Origin: Candidatus Scalindua sp. SCAELEC01
GTDB lineage: Bacteria > Planctomycetota > Brocadiia > Brocadiales > Scalinduaceae
Assembly: GCA_004282745.1 (NCBI GenBank)
Contig: SHMT01000001.1
Coordinates: 151,417-215,416 of the forward strand
Length of the DNA stretch: 64,000 nt
Direction of reading: 5' to 3'
Of this stretch, positions 19,201 to 27,014 are shown in pieces. Each line of letters starts with the position of its first letter. The stretch's first letter is position 1. The notes below the pieces were generated by a model, which made no database searches, was not told where the DNA came from, and worked only from the letters and a program-made list of their open reading frames with translations. The position numbers and the translations under genes were made by a program.

Positions 19201-19349
19201 TTGAGAAGCTCATATTCAGCAAAGGGATAAAAATAATCCCCTGATAGCAGAGGGTAGATAATATAAAAGGCTATACCTACCGGTATAAAGAAGAGGACAA
19301 CATACTTCAATACGTTATTGCGTATAAATATATTTTCAGGGTTTATCAT
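16230..19349 (-). CDS. YfhO-like giant membrane protein with inserted carbohydrate-binding-like domain
   Basis: A 1039-residue protein with about twelve membrane segments. An N-terminal span (residues 13-33) leads into a loop with LPLWNDFVGCGQPAITFG, the same position as in the other giant proteins. Residues about 350-480 form a soluble insert that begins NIIPNGGFTENAN and runs through VPTQIGNKYKFSIYYKKG and ATTNVTYITLVNLTSIKN, the pattern of a CBM4/9-like jelly-roll. More spans follow, then a soluble C-terminal part with the YfhO-type ending (WNKNWELEING, YPGLNKIEISYRL) and a last span near the C-terminus. The insert is nearly the same as the C-terminal domain of 27015-29039. Likely role: membrane-bound glycan transfer or binding on the outer face (inference). 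Confidence 0.82.
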   Translation of the reverse strand: MINPENIFIRNNVLKYVVLFFIPVGIAFYIIYPLLSGDYFYPFAEYELLKAFMINFIDTLRDAKLPLWNDFVGCGQPAITFGHYPISQNTIFYMIFGYSDFTYFFTRFTGIATLLFVFIYACKFLKISYLYALIGSLVYFCVNFVIRIIIAETVGNLYPIFPLLLILTIHLVTDKNVIRKKDVVIFSLFYILWLSGGHLTFELMPLVMLSIVYWLSIVIFHYQSIKFTDFTKFAVLYIILFIVPLSAVLYQYYFIYDVISESNRLKPGLIVSPFGPIAWKQLLVSFHSSSYFWVGLVCGTGYGIVKVLTRKYSHFITKERKIPSILLLLLIPLIFFLSNHAQEEKFGENIIPNGGFTENANALEPYKSTFSCVPDGQSGNCMMITSEENSTGYAYVSVPTQIGNKYKFSIYYKKGSAANSQIKIGSSLDGNNLYYSGVISHSDWTQYNAIFKATTNVTYITLVNLTSIKNQSSYFDTMTLHEINPPFLRDYITILKSTVFKIAFVLYVILIFFALCRKKDFLVPFSLSSFLDSALVLITYISLLSYFFFSPENIIGDVNGYDYDLFKELSTTFQIIFCLLVLCSIKDFKKNKIVIIVVLSLIILYLIRSHFTILLLRFTGIVWYAPRDGVIFSLFFALLFIFGLKNIMPLFTGFTQYQKTTNYIKYGVLFFLLLLLVRDSYHKFYQGTSHRFIYIKNDKLVRPDVPMDQGVIDAQKEVVLLKERLLALDNKTDHNYRMFTPGNSYFYLGGSMQSHKMSEAFIYDSSITKELQDFYEFTILNKEPAKIRELKDSMPYFLFTRHVHAGINLTHQEIPYGDFFMFAPKHTKYIKRQNIEFLWDLMQVKYVIVDAAFSNVLDAFTTRNQDYKLLGKYPKVGLNLYEIIKEKKYSTLAVLPIDENENFDQIIEKINSRDIETLKQLYSELLFLDNNTKDFTLLHSSRSHSKRYYDIESNRKGILVEMESWNKNWELEINGKQEVVQKVFQIFKGVKIYPGLNKIEISYRLKYFNLLFLLSLFTIIAYTFLFIKYRNSEKHATSR

Positions 19350-19619
19350 GGTAAAGACCTAACGTGGATACAACAGGATTAGACAGGTAGTAGTGGAAAT
19401 TACGTCAATCCGTTAATGACATGGATTTCACTTTTTGCTTTCTTCATGGAATCAAATTAATCCAACGGGTTAGGGGTGACTGTCAGGCAGAACCAGAGAA
19501 TATTTTGCTGGGTTGAAAGCACAATAGTGTGACGGGTATACTTCAATTACAGTACTGTTATTCATGAAAAAGCAAGTAAAGAATTTTATAAAGAGACTCA
19601 CTGCCAGGGGCGCCTTTGC

Positions 19620-20390
19620 TTAAGAAGTAACTATACGTTCAAATCCTAACACGTAAGTGGCACATAATCGATTTAAAACAATATTTTGTTCGATTGTGTT
19701 TTCTAACTTATTAAAAAGATGGAAAAGTTTCTCCGGTAAGAATTGTGGTAAAAAATTTATTCTCATATTAACTTTCATGGTGTACCCCTCAACGTTAAAA
19801 GTGTTGATTAAATTTCTTAACTTAAAACTCTCTTCCCCGGCACGCTTATAAGATGGCAACAGTTCGAGACCTTTGCGTAATATGTTATCACCATTTGGTT
19901 CTAAGACTATCACCTTGGGACACACTTTGGCAAGATGAGAGACAACCTTTGGCGTATATTCTCGTATATGGTGGAGTATTCCAATCAGGAAAGCACCATC
20001 CCAGAAAGAATCTGCCTCAAATTCATATTTTGTTATGTCCTTTGCATAAAAGTGGACATTCGGAGACGTTGAGTTAACTTTTGCCTGGGCTATAGCAGAT
20101 TTAGATATCTCAAAGGCATCTACATGTTTGAAATGAGTCGAAAGTATATTCTCTGCAAAGGTCCCATCTCCACAACCGAGCTCTAAGATTTTCGCACTCT
20201 TAGTCAACCCAAGTACCTCTGCAACTCGCATCGCAGTTTGTGACTGTTTTGTGAGAATATGGCTTGCCACAAGGGCGCTGGAAAATTGTGCTTTGTCATA
20301 TCCAACAGAACCTGCATATTCCCAAAAATCCTTTTGATTGTTATGCTGTTTGTCTTCCTTCAATTTTCGATCCAGAAATCCCGAAAACAA
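19620..20390 (-). CDS. Class I SAM-dependent methyltransferase
   Basis: A 256-residue methyltransferase. After an N-terminal block DFWEYAGSVGYDKAQFSS it has motif I KILELGCGDGTFAENIL near residues 68-84, VDAFEISKSAIAQAK as motif II, and DGAFLIGILHHIREYTP as motif IV. The start is uncertain: TTG 20390 gives this length, but the 20-base motif shared with 16130 covers the start region. A 270-base gap separates it from the giant protein downstream and a family A repeat lies 65 bases upstream. It probably methylates a sugar or a small precursor in the glycan pathway. Confidence 0.8.
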   Translation of the reverse strand: MFSGFLDRKLKEDKQHNNQKDFWEYAGSVGYDKAQFSSALVASHILTKQSQTAMRVAEVLGLTKSAKILELGCGDGTFAENILSTHFKHVDAFEISKSAIAQAKVNSTSPNVHFYAKDITKYEFEADSFWDGAFLIGILHHIREYTPKVVSHLAKVCPKVIVLEPNGDNILRKGLELLPSYKRAGEESFKLRNLINTFNVEGYTMKVNMRINFLPQFLPEKLFHLFNKLENTIEQNIVLNRLCATYVLGFERIVTS

Positions 20391-20454
20391 ATTTGTGATG
20401 GGTATATAGAGAAATTGAGTTTATCATATAGAGTAAGGGTGCGCAAGTAACATA

Positions 20455-20607
20455 TATAGTGTTTGAACGAAAACTACCCATCTACTACGTTGCTGCCACA
20501 ATTTCGAAATCCTCAAGTACAATTGTATGTTCCGGTTACGATATTGTTACGCGCCTTGTACCTGGGCACTTTTCATTCAAACACAGGGTTTTCGTTCAGA
20601 CACTATA
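20455..20607 (+). repeat. Family A palindromic repeat, copy 1
   Basis: A 153-base element with inverted ends TATAGTGTTTGAACGAAAAC and GTTTTCGTTCAGACACTATA (19 of 20 positions complementary). The interior halves are also complementary, so the whole element can form one long imperfect hairpin. It lies between a methyltransferase and a B12-radical SAM gene and is in the opposite orientation to copies 2, 4 and 5. Confidence 0.9.
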
Positions 20608-20628
20608 TAACAAAACCGATTTCTCGTC

Positions 20629-22062
20629 TTAAAAGGATTTCCTTAATCTCCACGCATATCTAATCGTAGCCCACCATGAGATGCCGCGCTCTTCTTTATG
20701 TCTGAGGACCGTGGCAAACAAAAATACATAATGGAAAAGAGGACTCAGAAAGTTTAAATATACTACCTTTTTAAACAGGGTAAAGAGCAAAGGCCATTTA
20801 ATAAAGAAAAACGCTAAGCGATGAACGTTTTTAATAGATTCCTTCTGCTTCTTTGGAATAGCCAAAATACTTGCCGTGAGAAATGAAGTTGGCAGGTCAT
20901 TCAAAGAATAATCAGGTTTCAAAAGACCTTTCTCTATGCAGTAATTACAGAGCGCAGTATTTGGAAACGGCATAAATAATGCGGTGAAGGCGTAATCAGC
21001 CTTTGATTTGATATTAATGTCAATGGTCATTAAAGCGTCTTCTACTGTTTCACCAGGAAGGCAGAACATATTAGCTGTTTGCGTTTTAATACCGTAAGAG
21101 TGGAGAAGGTTACCGCAGCGAATAATTTTGTCATCCGTGATGTTTTTCTTTAATACATTCTTTCTTATACGATAACTGCCTGTTTCTATACCAAAACTTG
21201 CAGTGAGGCATCCGGCCTCCGCCAACATGCGTGCTGTTTCTTCATCGATAATGTTTGCTCGTGTAGTACACCAAAATGGTCTTCCAACCCTTACTTTATA
21301 AATATCAAGAAATTCTTTTAACCATTTTTTGTCAAATGTAAAAAGATCGTCACTAAAGAAAAAGCATTCAATTGGGTATTTCTCATATTCAGAAGTAATT
21401 TCCTGAATAAAACTCTTAACACTTTTTTGGCGGATGTATTTTCCCTTCTCCTTAAAGACATCATGTATATTAGAATTATAGCAGAAACTGCATCTGAAAT
21501 GACACCCTCTGCTTGAAAAAAAGCGCTGTACTTTATCTCTGGCAAGCTGAGGGTATCTTTCATAATAAATAGATCGGTCTTCAATGATGTTGTCATCGAA
21601 TGGTACCAGTTCTGCTCTCTGGTTAGTGCGAGTTTCTCCATTATCAGTTTTGTAAGATAAACCTGAAATAGTACTCCAGTCTAAAGTCTCGCTCTCCAGG
21701 TGTTCAATGACTTTTATTATTACGTCTTCTCCATCACTGTGGCATACAAGGTCAACCGATGCCTGAGAAAGAATCTGCTCGGGGTAAAATATTCCATGAA
21801 CGCCACCTACAATAATCGGGAATTCAGGTAGAGACATGCGTATGGACTGAGTTAGTTTGATGAGCCATTTGTGTTCGGGAGACATGAGAGAAATACCGAT
21901 TAGTTTTGGCTGTAATTGTTTTAACTTCTGGATTAGATTATCTTCCAGGGATTCTATCAGTACCTCAGCCTTAAATCCTCTGTGACTCAAATGGGATGTG
22001 ATAGAGAGCACACCAAAATAGGGTACTGCATATTGTTGGATAAAAACTATATCTGGTCTCAT
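20629..22062 (-). CDS. B12-binding-domain radical SAM protein
   Basis: A 477-residue protein with a cobalamin-binding-like N-terminal domain (residues 1-150, with PKLIGISLMSPEHKW and FPIIVGGVHGIFYPEQIL), then the radical SAM motif CHFRCSFC (Cys187, Cys191, Cys194). Further on are the typical SFGIETGSYRIR and FCLPGETVEDA segments, and a hydrophobic C-terminal stretch (LFTLFKKVVYLNFLSPLFHYVFLFATVL). The ATG overlaps the stop of the upstream SDR gene by four bases, so the two are translationally coupled. The substrate is probably lipid-linked or membrane-associated given the hydrophobic tail. Confidence 0.87.
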   Translation of the reverse strand: MRPDIVFIQQYAVPYFGVLSITSHLSHRGFKAEVLIESLEDNLIQKLKQLQPKLIGISLMSPEHKWLIKLTQSIRMSLPEFPIIVGGVHGIFYPEQILSQASVDLVCHSDGEDVIIKVIEHLESETLDWSTISGLSYKTDNGETRTNQRAELVPFDDNIIEDRSIYYERYPQLARDKVQRFFSSRGCHFRCSFCYNSNIHDVFKEKGKYIRQKSVKSFIQEITSEYEKYPIECFFFSDDLFTFDKKWLKEFLDIYKVRVGRPFWCTTRANIIDEETARMLAEAGCLTASFGIETGSYRIRKNVLKKNITDDKIIRCGNLLHSYGIKTQTANMFCLPGETVEDALMTIDINIKSKADYAFTALFMPFPNTALCNYCIEKGLLKPDYSLNDLPTSFLTASILAIPKKQKESIKNVHRLAFFFIKWPLLFTLFKKVVYLNFLSPLFHYVFLFATVLRHKEERGISWWATIRYAWRLRKSF

Positions 22063-22832
22063 GGTATTCTTGATTTGCGAAGCATTCGAAAGAGCTTCAA
22101 ATAGAGAAAGTCCGGTACTGAGGTTAAAAAATATTTGTAAACTAAGGTATACAATCTTGGATAATTTATTTCTGATGGAATCTTTTTACCGGATAGCGAC
22201 TTGACAAGTTTTTCTGCAGTATCTGAGTAAGACCTGGATTGACTCCCCGCTTGCTTCTCCCCAATATGACCTAGGTGTACCGTAACAACACTGATATGAT
22301 CGCTATTCCATATACTTCTCAGGCAGCGGAGACACATATCTAGGTATGCCTTTGAAGAGGGGTAAGCAATTCTTGGATCGAAAACAGGAGGAACAAATGC
22401 GCTGAAAGATGAAATTCCAACAAAAATTCCACCATAAGTAAAAAGATAACCTTCAAACGCCTTGAGTACATTACTCAAGCCGCGTATACCAACACTATTG
22501 ACTTTATCAAAAGTATCAAAATTAATAGTGAAATCACTGGTAATATCAGATTCTACGACGGCCGCGTTAAATACAACTTGAATAGGCCCTTTAGAAAATT
22601 TCGACGTGATCGATTTCAGAGTTTCAACACATGACGCCGAGGTGATATCTGTTTCTATATGATGGTACCTCGTTGAATGACACAAATTTTTGTAGTTTTT
22701 GATTTCATTAAACCGTGTTCGAGCTACTCCAAAAATGTGATGTGAATCGTTTCTCAGAAGTACTTCAACCAAAGCGCTTCCCAATCCACGAGATGAACCA
22801 ATGATGATAAAATGGTTGATACGTCTTTTCAT
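22059..22832 (-). CDS. Short-chain dehydrogenase/reductase
   Basis: A 257-residue SDR with the cofactor motif GSSRGLG (Gly12, Gly16, Gly18), an FNAAV segment in the NNAG position, a serine-rich strand GISSFSAF near 139-146 and the catalytic YPSSK (Tyr157, Lys161). Length and order are those of a classical SDR. It overlaps the B12-radical SAM gene downstream by four bases. It may reduce or oxidise a keto-sugar or a lipid group produced by a neighbouring enzyme; the substrate is not visible. Confidence 0.87.
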   Translation of the reverse strand: MKRRINHFIIIGSSRGLGSALVEVLLRNDSHHIFGVARTRFNEIKNYKNLCHSTRYHHIETDITSASCVETLKSITSKFSKGPIQVVFNAAVVESDITSDFTINFDTFDKVNSVGIRGLSNVLKAFEGYLFTYGGIFVGISSFSAFVPPVFDPRIAYPSSKAYLDMCLRCLRSIWNSDHISVVTVHLGHIGEKQAGSQSRSYSDTAEKLVKSLSGKKIPSEINYPRLYTLVYKYFLTSVPDFLYLKLFRMLRKSRIP

Positions 22833-22887
22833 AAAAATCTTATCCCTGAAAATAACGCTACAGTTTTACACAGCTACGATCAAAGTA

Positions 22888-25344
22888 TTAAAGCTCTTTC
22901 TTCCAATAATGAAAGGTAAACCAAGAAGACATTATTACCGAAAAGATGGATATACAAAAGGCTGTTTTGAAATGTGGCACATTACAGAAAAACTCAACTA
23001 GATGAGAGCCGGCAGGAACTTTTACTCCACGAAATGCATGGAATGCTGGAATAATTTCTACTGGATTTCCATCTACTTTTGCTGACCAATAGGGATGGAA
23101 GACATCGGTCAAAACAAGATATCCTCCTTGAGACGATTCCGCTTCTAACGAAACATATTCCGGTTCATATTCTAGGAATTTGGAGGGTTTTATTATATAG
23201 TCACTTGAATTAGATTGGTCAACATTTCCTTCATCATACATCTTAATACTAGGTTTCATATTTTCCTTAAAATCAGGTAGCCCTTCCTCTGTAACGTTGC
23301 TCACGATAAATGCTCTTGGTAAAGTGTCCGATAGTTTTGCTACATTAAATTCTCCTATATTTTTTATATCCACAAGGCCGAGTGTTTGAGCCGACGAGGA
23401 CAACAACTCTTTATCTCGTGTTATAATATGATCTATCCCCAAGATTTTGAGCAAGTCCAGGTCCATAGAAGGAATTGTCCAAACGGTCATGTAATAGATA
23501 AGGCCATTGCTGAACTCCTTATTCTCAACGTTAGGCAATCTTGATATTGTTTCTTTTGAGTATACAGAAGGGTAACCTGTTATGTTGTCTTCAGGCCGTA
23601 TGTCATATTTGTGATATTTTATTAAATCACTATAACGTACAGGTGTCATGGATCCATAAAACGACGCATTATTAGTCTGACTACGGAGAAATGTCCCATG
23701 ATTTTGTGGGAGTTGATTTTCAATGTCCGGGTCTAGTACTCTTTGGTAAGGTTTGTTGTCCAAGCTATTAATCGCTTTTTTTAATTCTGGAACACCGGTA
23801 AAGGGGTTGTAGGAAAGTCCTTCTCTTAGCAGAGGATTTGCGTATCCAGGCACCGGCTCAAGAGGAAGTACATAGTATAAACTCGAACATCCAGCCAGTA
23901 CAATGACAAAAGGTGCAATCCTTTTTACTACTCGTTTAAATCGGAACTGAGTCAGCAATCCAAAAACTACCAGAAGAGCAAATGAGAAATCAATAAGATA
24001 ATTATCTCTGGCCGGCATCCATAGATAGCCAAACAGATATGTTAAAACTATCTGCCCCTGTACCTCTAGGACTAAGACCATAATAATGCAGAGATAGGCC
24101 AACCTTGCCACTTTATGACGAAGAACTTGCATACACCCAAACCAGACAAGGAATCCCCAGATACCTTTAAAAAGAACGGGTGCCACACTAAGTAAATACA
24201 TTTCATCAACGTTTACCATTGGTCTGCACCAGTAATATGCGGGGAGCATAAATAGTATCCATGCTGAAAACAGATCTCTTTTGGGATAATTACGTATTAC
24301 CAAAGAAGTAGCCAATAAACTCCCGATAAAAATCGGGCTTTTTAAAAATGCAGCCCAAAAGGAAAACTCCCAGACCTTAAACAATAAAGATGCGAATATT
24401 GCAGTACCTGAAAAAAACCAACGAAATTGAGACCTGCTATGCAAACCAACAAAAAGGAAGACACAAATAAACAAAAGAGCAAAAAAATCTGAGTCGCCAA
24501 GGCTGGAAAGGATATTCCTATACATTTCAAAGGAAAGAATATTGTGTAATCCATGAGGAACAGAGTGGCGGTTGGAGTTGTTTAGGGCATTCACTAAAAG
24601 GTTTACCTGCCATGATTGAGCAGTAATAGCCACAATGATACTTCCCCAAGCAAGAAAAATCATATGAAGTTTTTTCCATCTATTTTCCTGAATCATTAAA
24701 AAGAAGGCAATCACCGGGCACAGAATAAAAAACACAGTAGCAAAAAACCAGAATTCAAGTTTTGTTCCAAACATACCAAAGAAAAAAGTCCATCCCATCA
24801 GGAAGATATAGTGTAGCTTCCGTGTCTCAAACCACTTGACCATAAATAGAAAAACAAAAATGTGTGCTACGAAGAGATTCGTCTTAATGAACTCAAAAGA
24901 CCAATAAGTAACTAATGGAGACATAAAGAAAAATAGTGAACTTATTGTGGATGCCCAGGATTCAAACCCTAATTTCCTGAAAGCACAGTAACCGGCAATA
25001 ACTAATGCCATACACTGCAGTAGAATAAAATACTCGTAATGAGGTTTTAAGAAGATTTCTAAAAAACTATAGAAATCAACTGGTACCGTTGCCCATATAA
25101 CCGCCTCATGACCTATACCCCAATATGGGTTCCATATTGGAAACTTAAATTCCATCAGATTTTCTAAAAACCACTGACGAAAAGGATAATACATTCCTGC
25201 ATAGTCATTATGTGAGAAGAAAAGATTGCCTCTGTACAAATCGTATCCAAAGTAGAATGGAAAAAGTATGAGTAAGAGAAGCGGTAAATTAAAATGCTTT
25301 CTGACATTTAGCATCATAATAAAACTTGGAGATGGAAATTTCAT
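22888..25344 (-). CDS. YfhO-like membrane protein
   Basis: An 818-residue protein with an N-terminal span, an FPIWNPYWGIGHEAVIW loop at about residues 65-81 and roughly twelve membrane segments to about residue 490. A soluble region follows (about 500-780) with the diagnostic YfhO ending: GGYLVLTDVFHPYWSAKVDG, then AFRGVKVPAGSHLVEFFC, then a last membrane span. It has no inserted carbohydrate-binding domain, unlike its relatives at 6655 and 16230. It is 55 bases upstream of the SDR gene in the same direction and is likely part of the same transcript. Role inferred as glycosyl transfer on the outer face of the membrane. Confidence 0.82.
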   Translation of the reverse strand: MKFPSPSFIMMLNVRKHFNLPLLLLILFPFYFGYDLYRGNLFFSHNDYAGMYYPFRQWFLENLMEFKFPIWNPYWGIGHEAVIWATVPVDFYSFLEIFLKPHYEYFILLQCMALVIAGYCAFRKLGFESWASTISSLFFFMSPLVTYWSFEFIKTNLFVAHIFVFLFMVKWFETRKLHYIFLMGWTFFFGMFGTKLEFWFFATVFFILCPVIAFFLMIQENRWKKLHMIFLAWGSIIVAITAQSWQVNLLVNALNNSNRHSVPHGLHNILSFEMYRNILSSLGDSDFFALLFICVFLFVGLHSRSQFRWFFSGTAIFASLLFKVWEFSFWAAFLKSPIFIGSLLATSLVIRNYPKRDLFSAWILFMLPAYYWCRPMVNVDEMYLLSVAPVLFKGIWGFLVWFGCMQVLRHKVARLAYLCIIMVLVLEVQGQIVLTYLFGYLWMPARDNYLIDFSFALLVVFGLLTQFRFKRVVKRIAPFVIVLAGCSSLYYVLPLEPVPGYANPLLREGLSYNPFTGVPELKKAINSLDNKPYQRVLDPDIENQLPQNHGTFLRSQTNNASFYGSMTPVRYSDLIKYHKYDIRPEDNITGYPSVYSKETISRLPNVENKEFSNGLIYYMTVWTIPSMDLDLLKILGIDHIITRDKELLSSSAQTLGLVDIKNIGEFNVAKLSDTLPRAFIVSNVTEEGLPDFKENMKPSIKMYDEGNVDQSNSSDYIIKPSKFLEYEPEYVSLEAESSQGGYLVLTDVFHPYWSAKVDGNPVEIIPAFHAFRGVKVPAGSHLVEFFCNVPHFKTAFCISIFSVIMSSWFTFHYWKKEL

Positions 25345-25392
25345 GTGAAATCGGGTTCTGAAAAACGAAAATCAATTTGTGAAGGGTATAGG

Positions 25393-26970
25393 TTATACGT
25401 TGTTCGATAAATATTTCTTTGCCAAGTTAATTAAACCCTCTTTTCGGGTAGGTATTGCCCTGTTGAAGAGTATATATAATAACGTTATGAAGAAAAATAT
25501 CCAGAAACTGATGACAAGAGACCACCCATGAACAGGAACCATTGCCCGTACTGTCCCTTGCAGAAAGATTGCAAAGCAAATACTTAAAAAGAACTTCTTG
25601 TTGACGTTTTCAACTCTGTTTGAAAGGTATAGAAACACAAAATACATGATTGTAATAATGGCAAAACAGAACGTTGCCCATTCTACATGGCTTAATTTTA
25701 AGTACTTGGATTTAAGGGTAACAATACCTCGAACATTATGCCCAAGATCTCTTTTGTCTACTATAACACCTGGTGGTTCAGGCAGATAACCATAATCTCG
25801 TGGTAAATTCCCGGTGCTTGTAGCATATGGGATAAAGTAAAATAGTTCAAAATATGCCTTAGAGAGATTGGTAATATATTCTTTCGGGTAATGGGTAACG
25901 TAATCAAGAAAAATAGATCTTAGACCATCATAATAACCCTTTCCATGGTAATTTAGAGAAGGGTGCATGGCATCCGGAAACCGCTCTCTTAGAATTTCGT
26001 AACAACCTATATCATCAAATATCATCCCTATACTGTTTGGATATCTTCCCAACCCAATTACAAGAGAATGATAAGACTGATGCTTTCCCGGTCCTCTGAG
26101 ATAAGGTAATACTCCACCGTTGTACTCCCCTGTCTTCATATCTCTGTGGAGTGCAATAGCCCCCGGTAGTAATATGAAAATAGTGATAAAGCTTAGCACA
26201 ACGGTACATACGGATATAAGTTTATACTTCAACTTAATTTTAAGTACCATGATACAAAACAGTAGGGTTAAGATAAAGACCATTCCTTCATTGGATCTAA
26301 TTAGGTACATTATACTGCATGTCAGGCCACAAAATAAAACCAGAAGTTGACCTTTCACGCTTCCAATGAGAGCATTTTTTCGGCACAACAAGAAAATGAT
26401 ACTGAATGCCAAAATAGGGAAGATAATTACAATCGTACGACTATCGGGTGTTCCATAGACTAAAGAGAGTATGCGTGACTTAAGCATTAATGCTAAAATC
26501 ATAAATATCCAGCCGGCGTAATGACTTTTACATAGCCTAGCGACAACAAAAGAAAGGACAACGAGGGAAATTATGAATGCCAAATTATGTATTATTTCAA
26601 CAGAGTGTATATTGATGGGAACCCCTAAAAGGCCCAGTGTCTGTTGTATTACTATATACCCAATATCATCATAATCGTCAGGTCCGGAACGAATAATTCT
26701 CTTCACACCCGGTTTCCATTCCCACTCTAGTCCAAAAGTATCGGCATAATCATTGGTTTCATATTTAATATAACCAAGCTTAATGGCTTCATTGGTCTGT
26801 TGAATATTTCTATGGGTAAAATATCCTGTGCCATTGTCCGCTATCTTTTGGTCAATCATCAATGTTCCGGATACTATGATAATAAAAAAGAGGACACCAA
26901 AGAAAAGAAAGATATTTTTCTTCCTTGTCCTGTCGTTAAAGCGATAAATAACTTTTCTTAAAAACTCCAT
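25393..26970 (-). CDS. Multi-span membrane protein, GT-C-like, paralogue of 27015-29039
   Basis: A 525-residue protein with about ten to twelve membrane segments and a large loop (residues about 275-415) that contains LHRDMKTGEYNGG and GLGRYPNSIGMIFDDIG. Matching landmarks occur in the next gene upstream: IRSNEG versus IRTSEF, a HRD-K pattern, RYPN, and a late VRAMVP versus IRILIP. The early acidic GPDDYDDIGY loop is in the place where GT-C glycosyltransferases carry catalytic acids, but I cannot assign a family with confidence. It lies 44 bases downstream of its paralogue and 48 upstream of the YfhO-like gene. Probably a polyprenyl-phosphate-sugar-dependent transferase or polymer-handling protein. 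Confidence 0.7.
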   Translation of the reverse strand: MEFLRKVIYRFNDRTRKKNIFLFFGVLFFIIIVSGTLMIDQKIADNGTGYFTHRNIQQTNEAIKLGYIKYETNDYADTFGLEWEWKPGVKRIIRSGPDDYDDIGYIVIQQTLGLLGVPINIHSVEIIHNLAFIISLVVLSFVVARLCKSHYAGWIFMILALMLKSRILSLVYGTPDSRTIVIIFPILAFSIIFLLCRKNALIGSVKGQLLVLFCGLTCSIMYLIRSNEGMVFILTLLFCIMVLKIKLKYKLISVCTVVLSFITIFILLPGAIALHRDMKTGEYNGGVLPYLRGPGKHQSYHSLVIGLGRYPNSIGMIFDDIGCYEILRERFPDAMHPSLNYHGKGYYDGLRSIFLDYVTHYPKEYITNLSKAYFELFYFIPYATSTGNLPRDYGYLPEPPGVIVDKRDLGHNVRGIVTLKSKYLKLSHVEWATFCFAIITIMYFVFLYLSNRVENVNKKFFLSICFAIFLQGTVRAMVPVHGWSLVISFWIFFFITLLYILFNRAIPTRKEGLINLAKKYLSNNV

Positions 26971-27014
26971 AGCAAAATGGCCTTTCGAATAGTATTGCTC
27001 AGGGTATCAATGAT

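Noticed and set aside
20455..20607. Family A repeat as a rho-independent terminator only
   Set aside because: It lacks a consistent T-run and occurs in both orientations and also upstream of a gene, so termination alone does not explain it.
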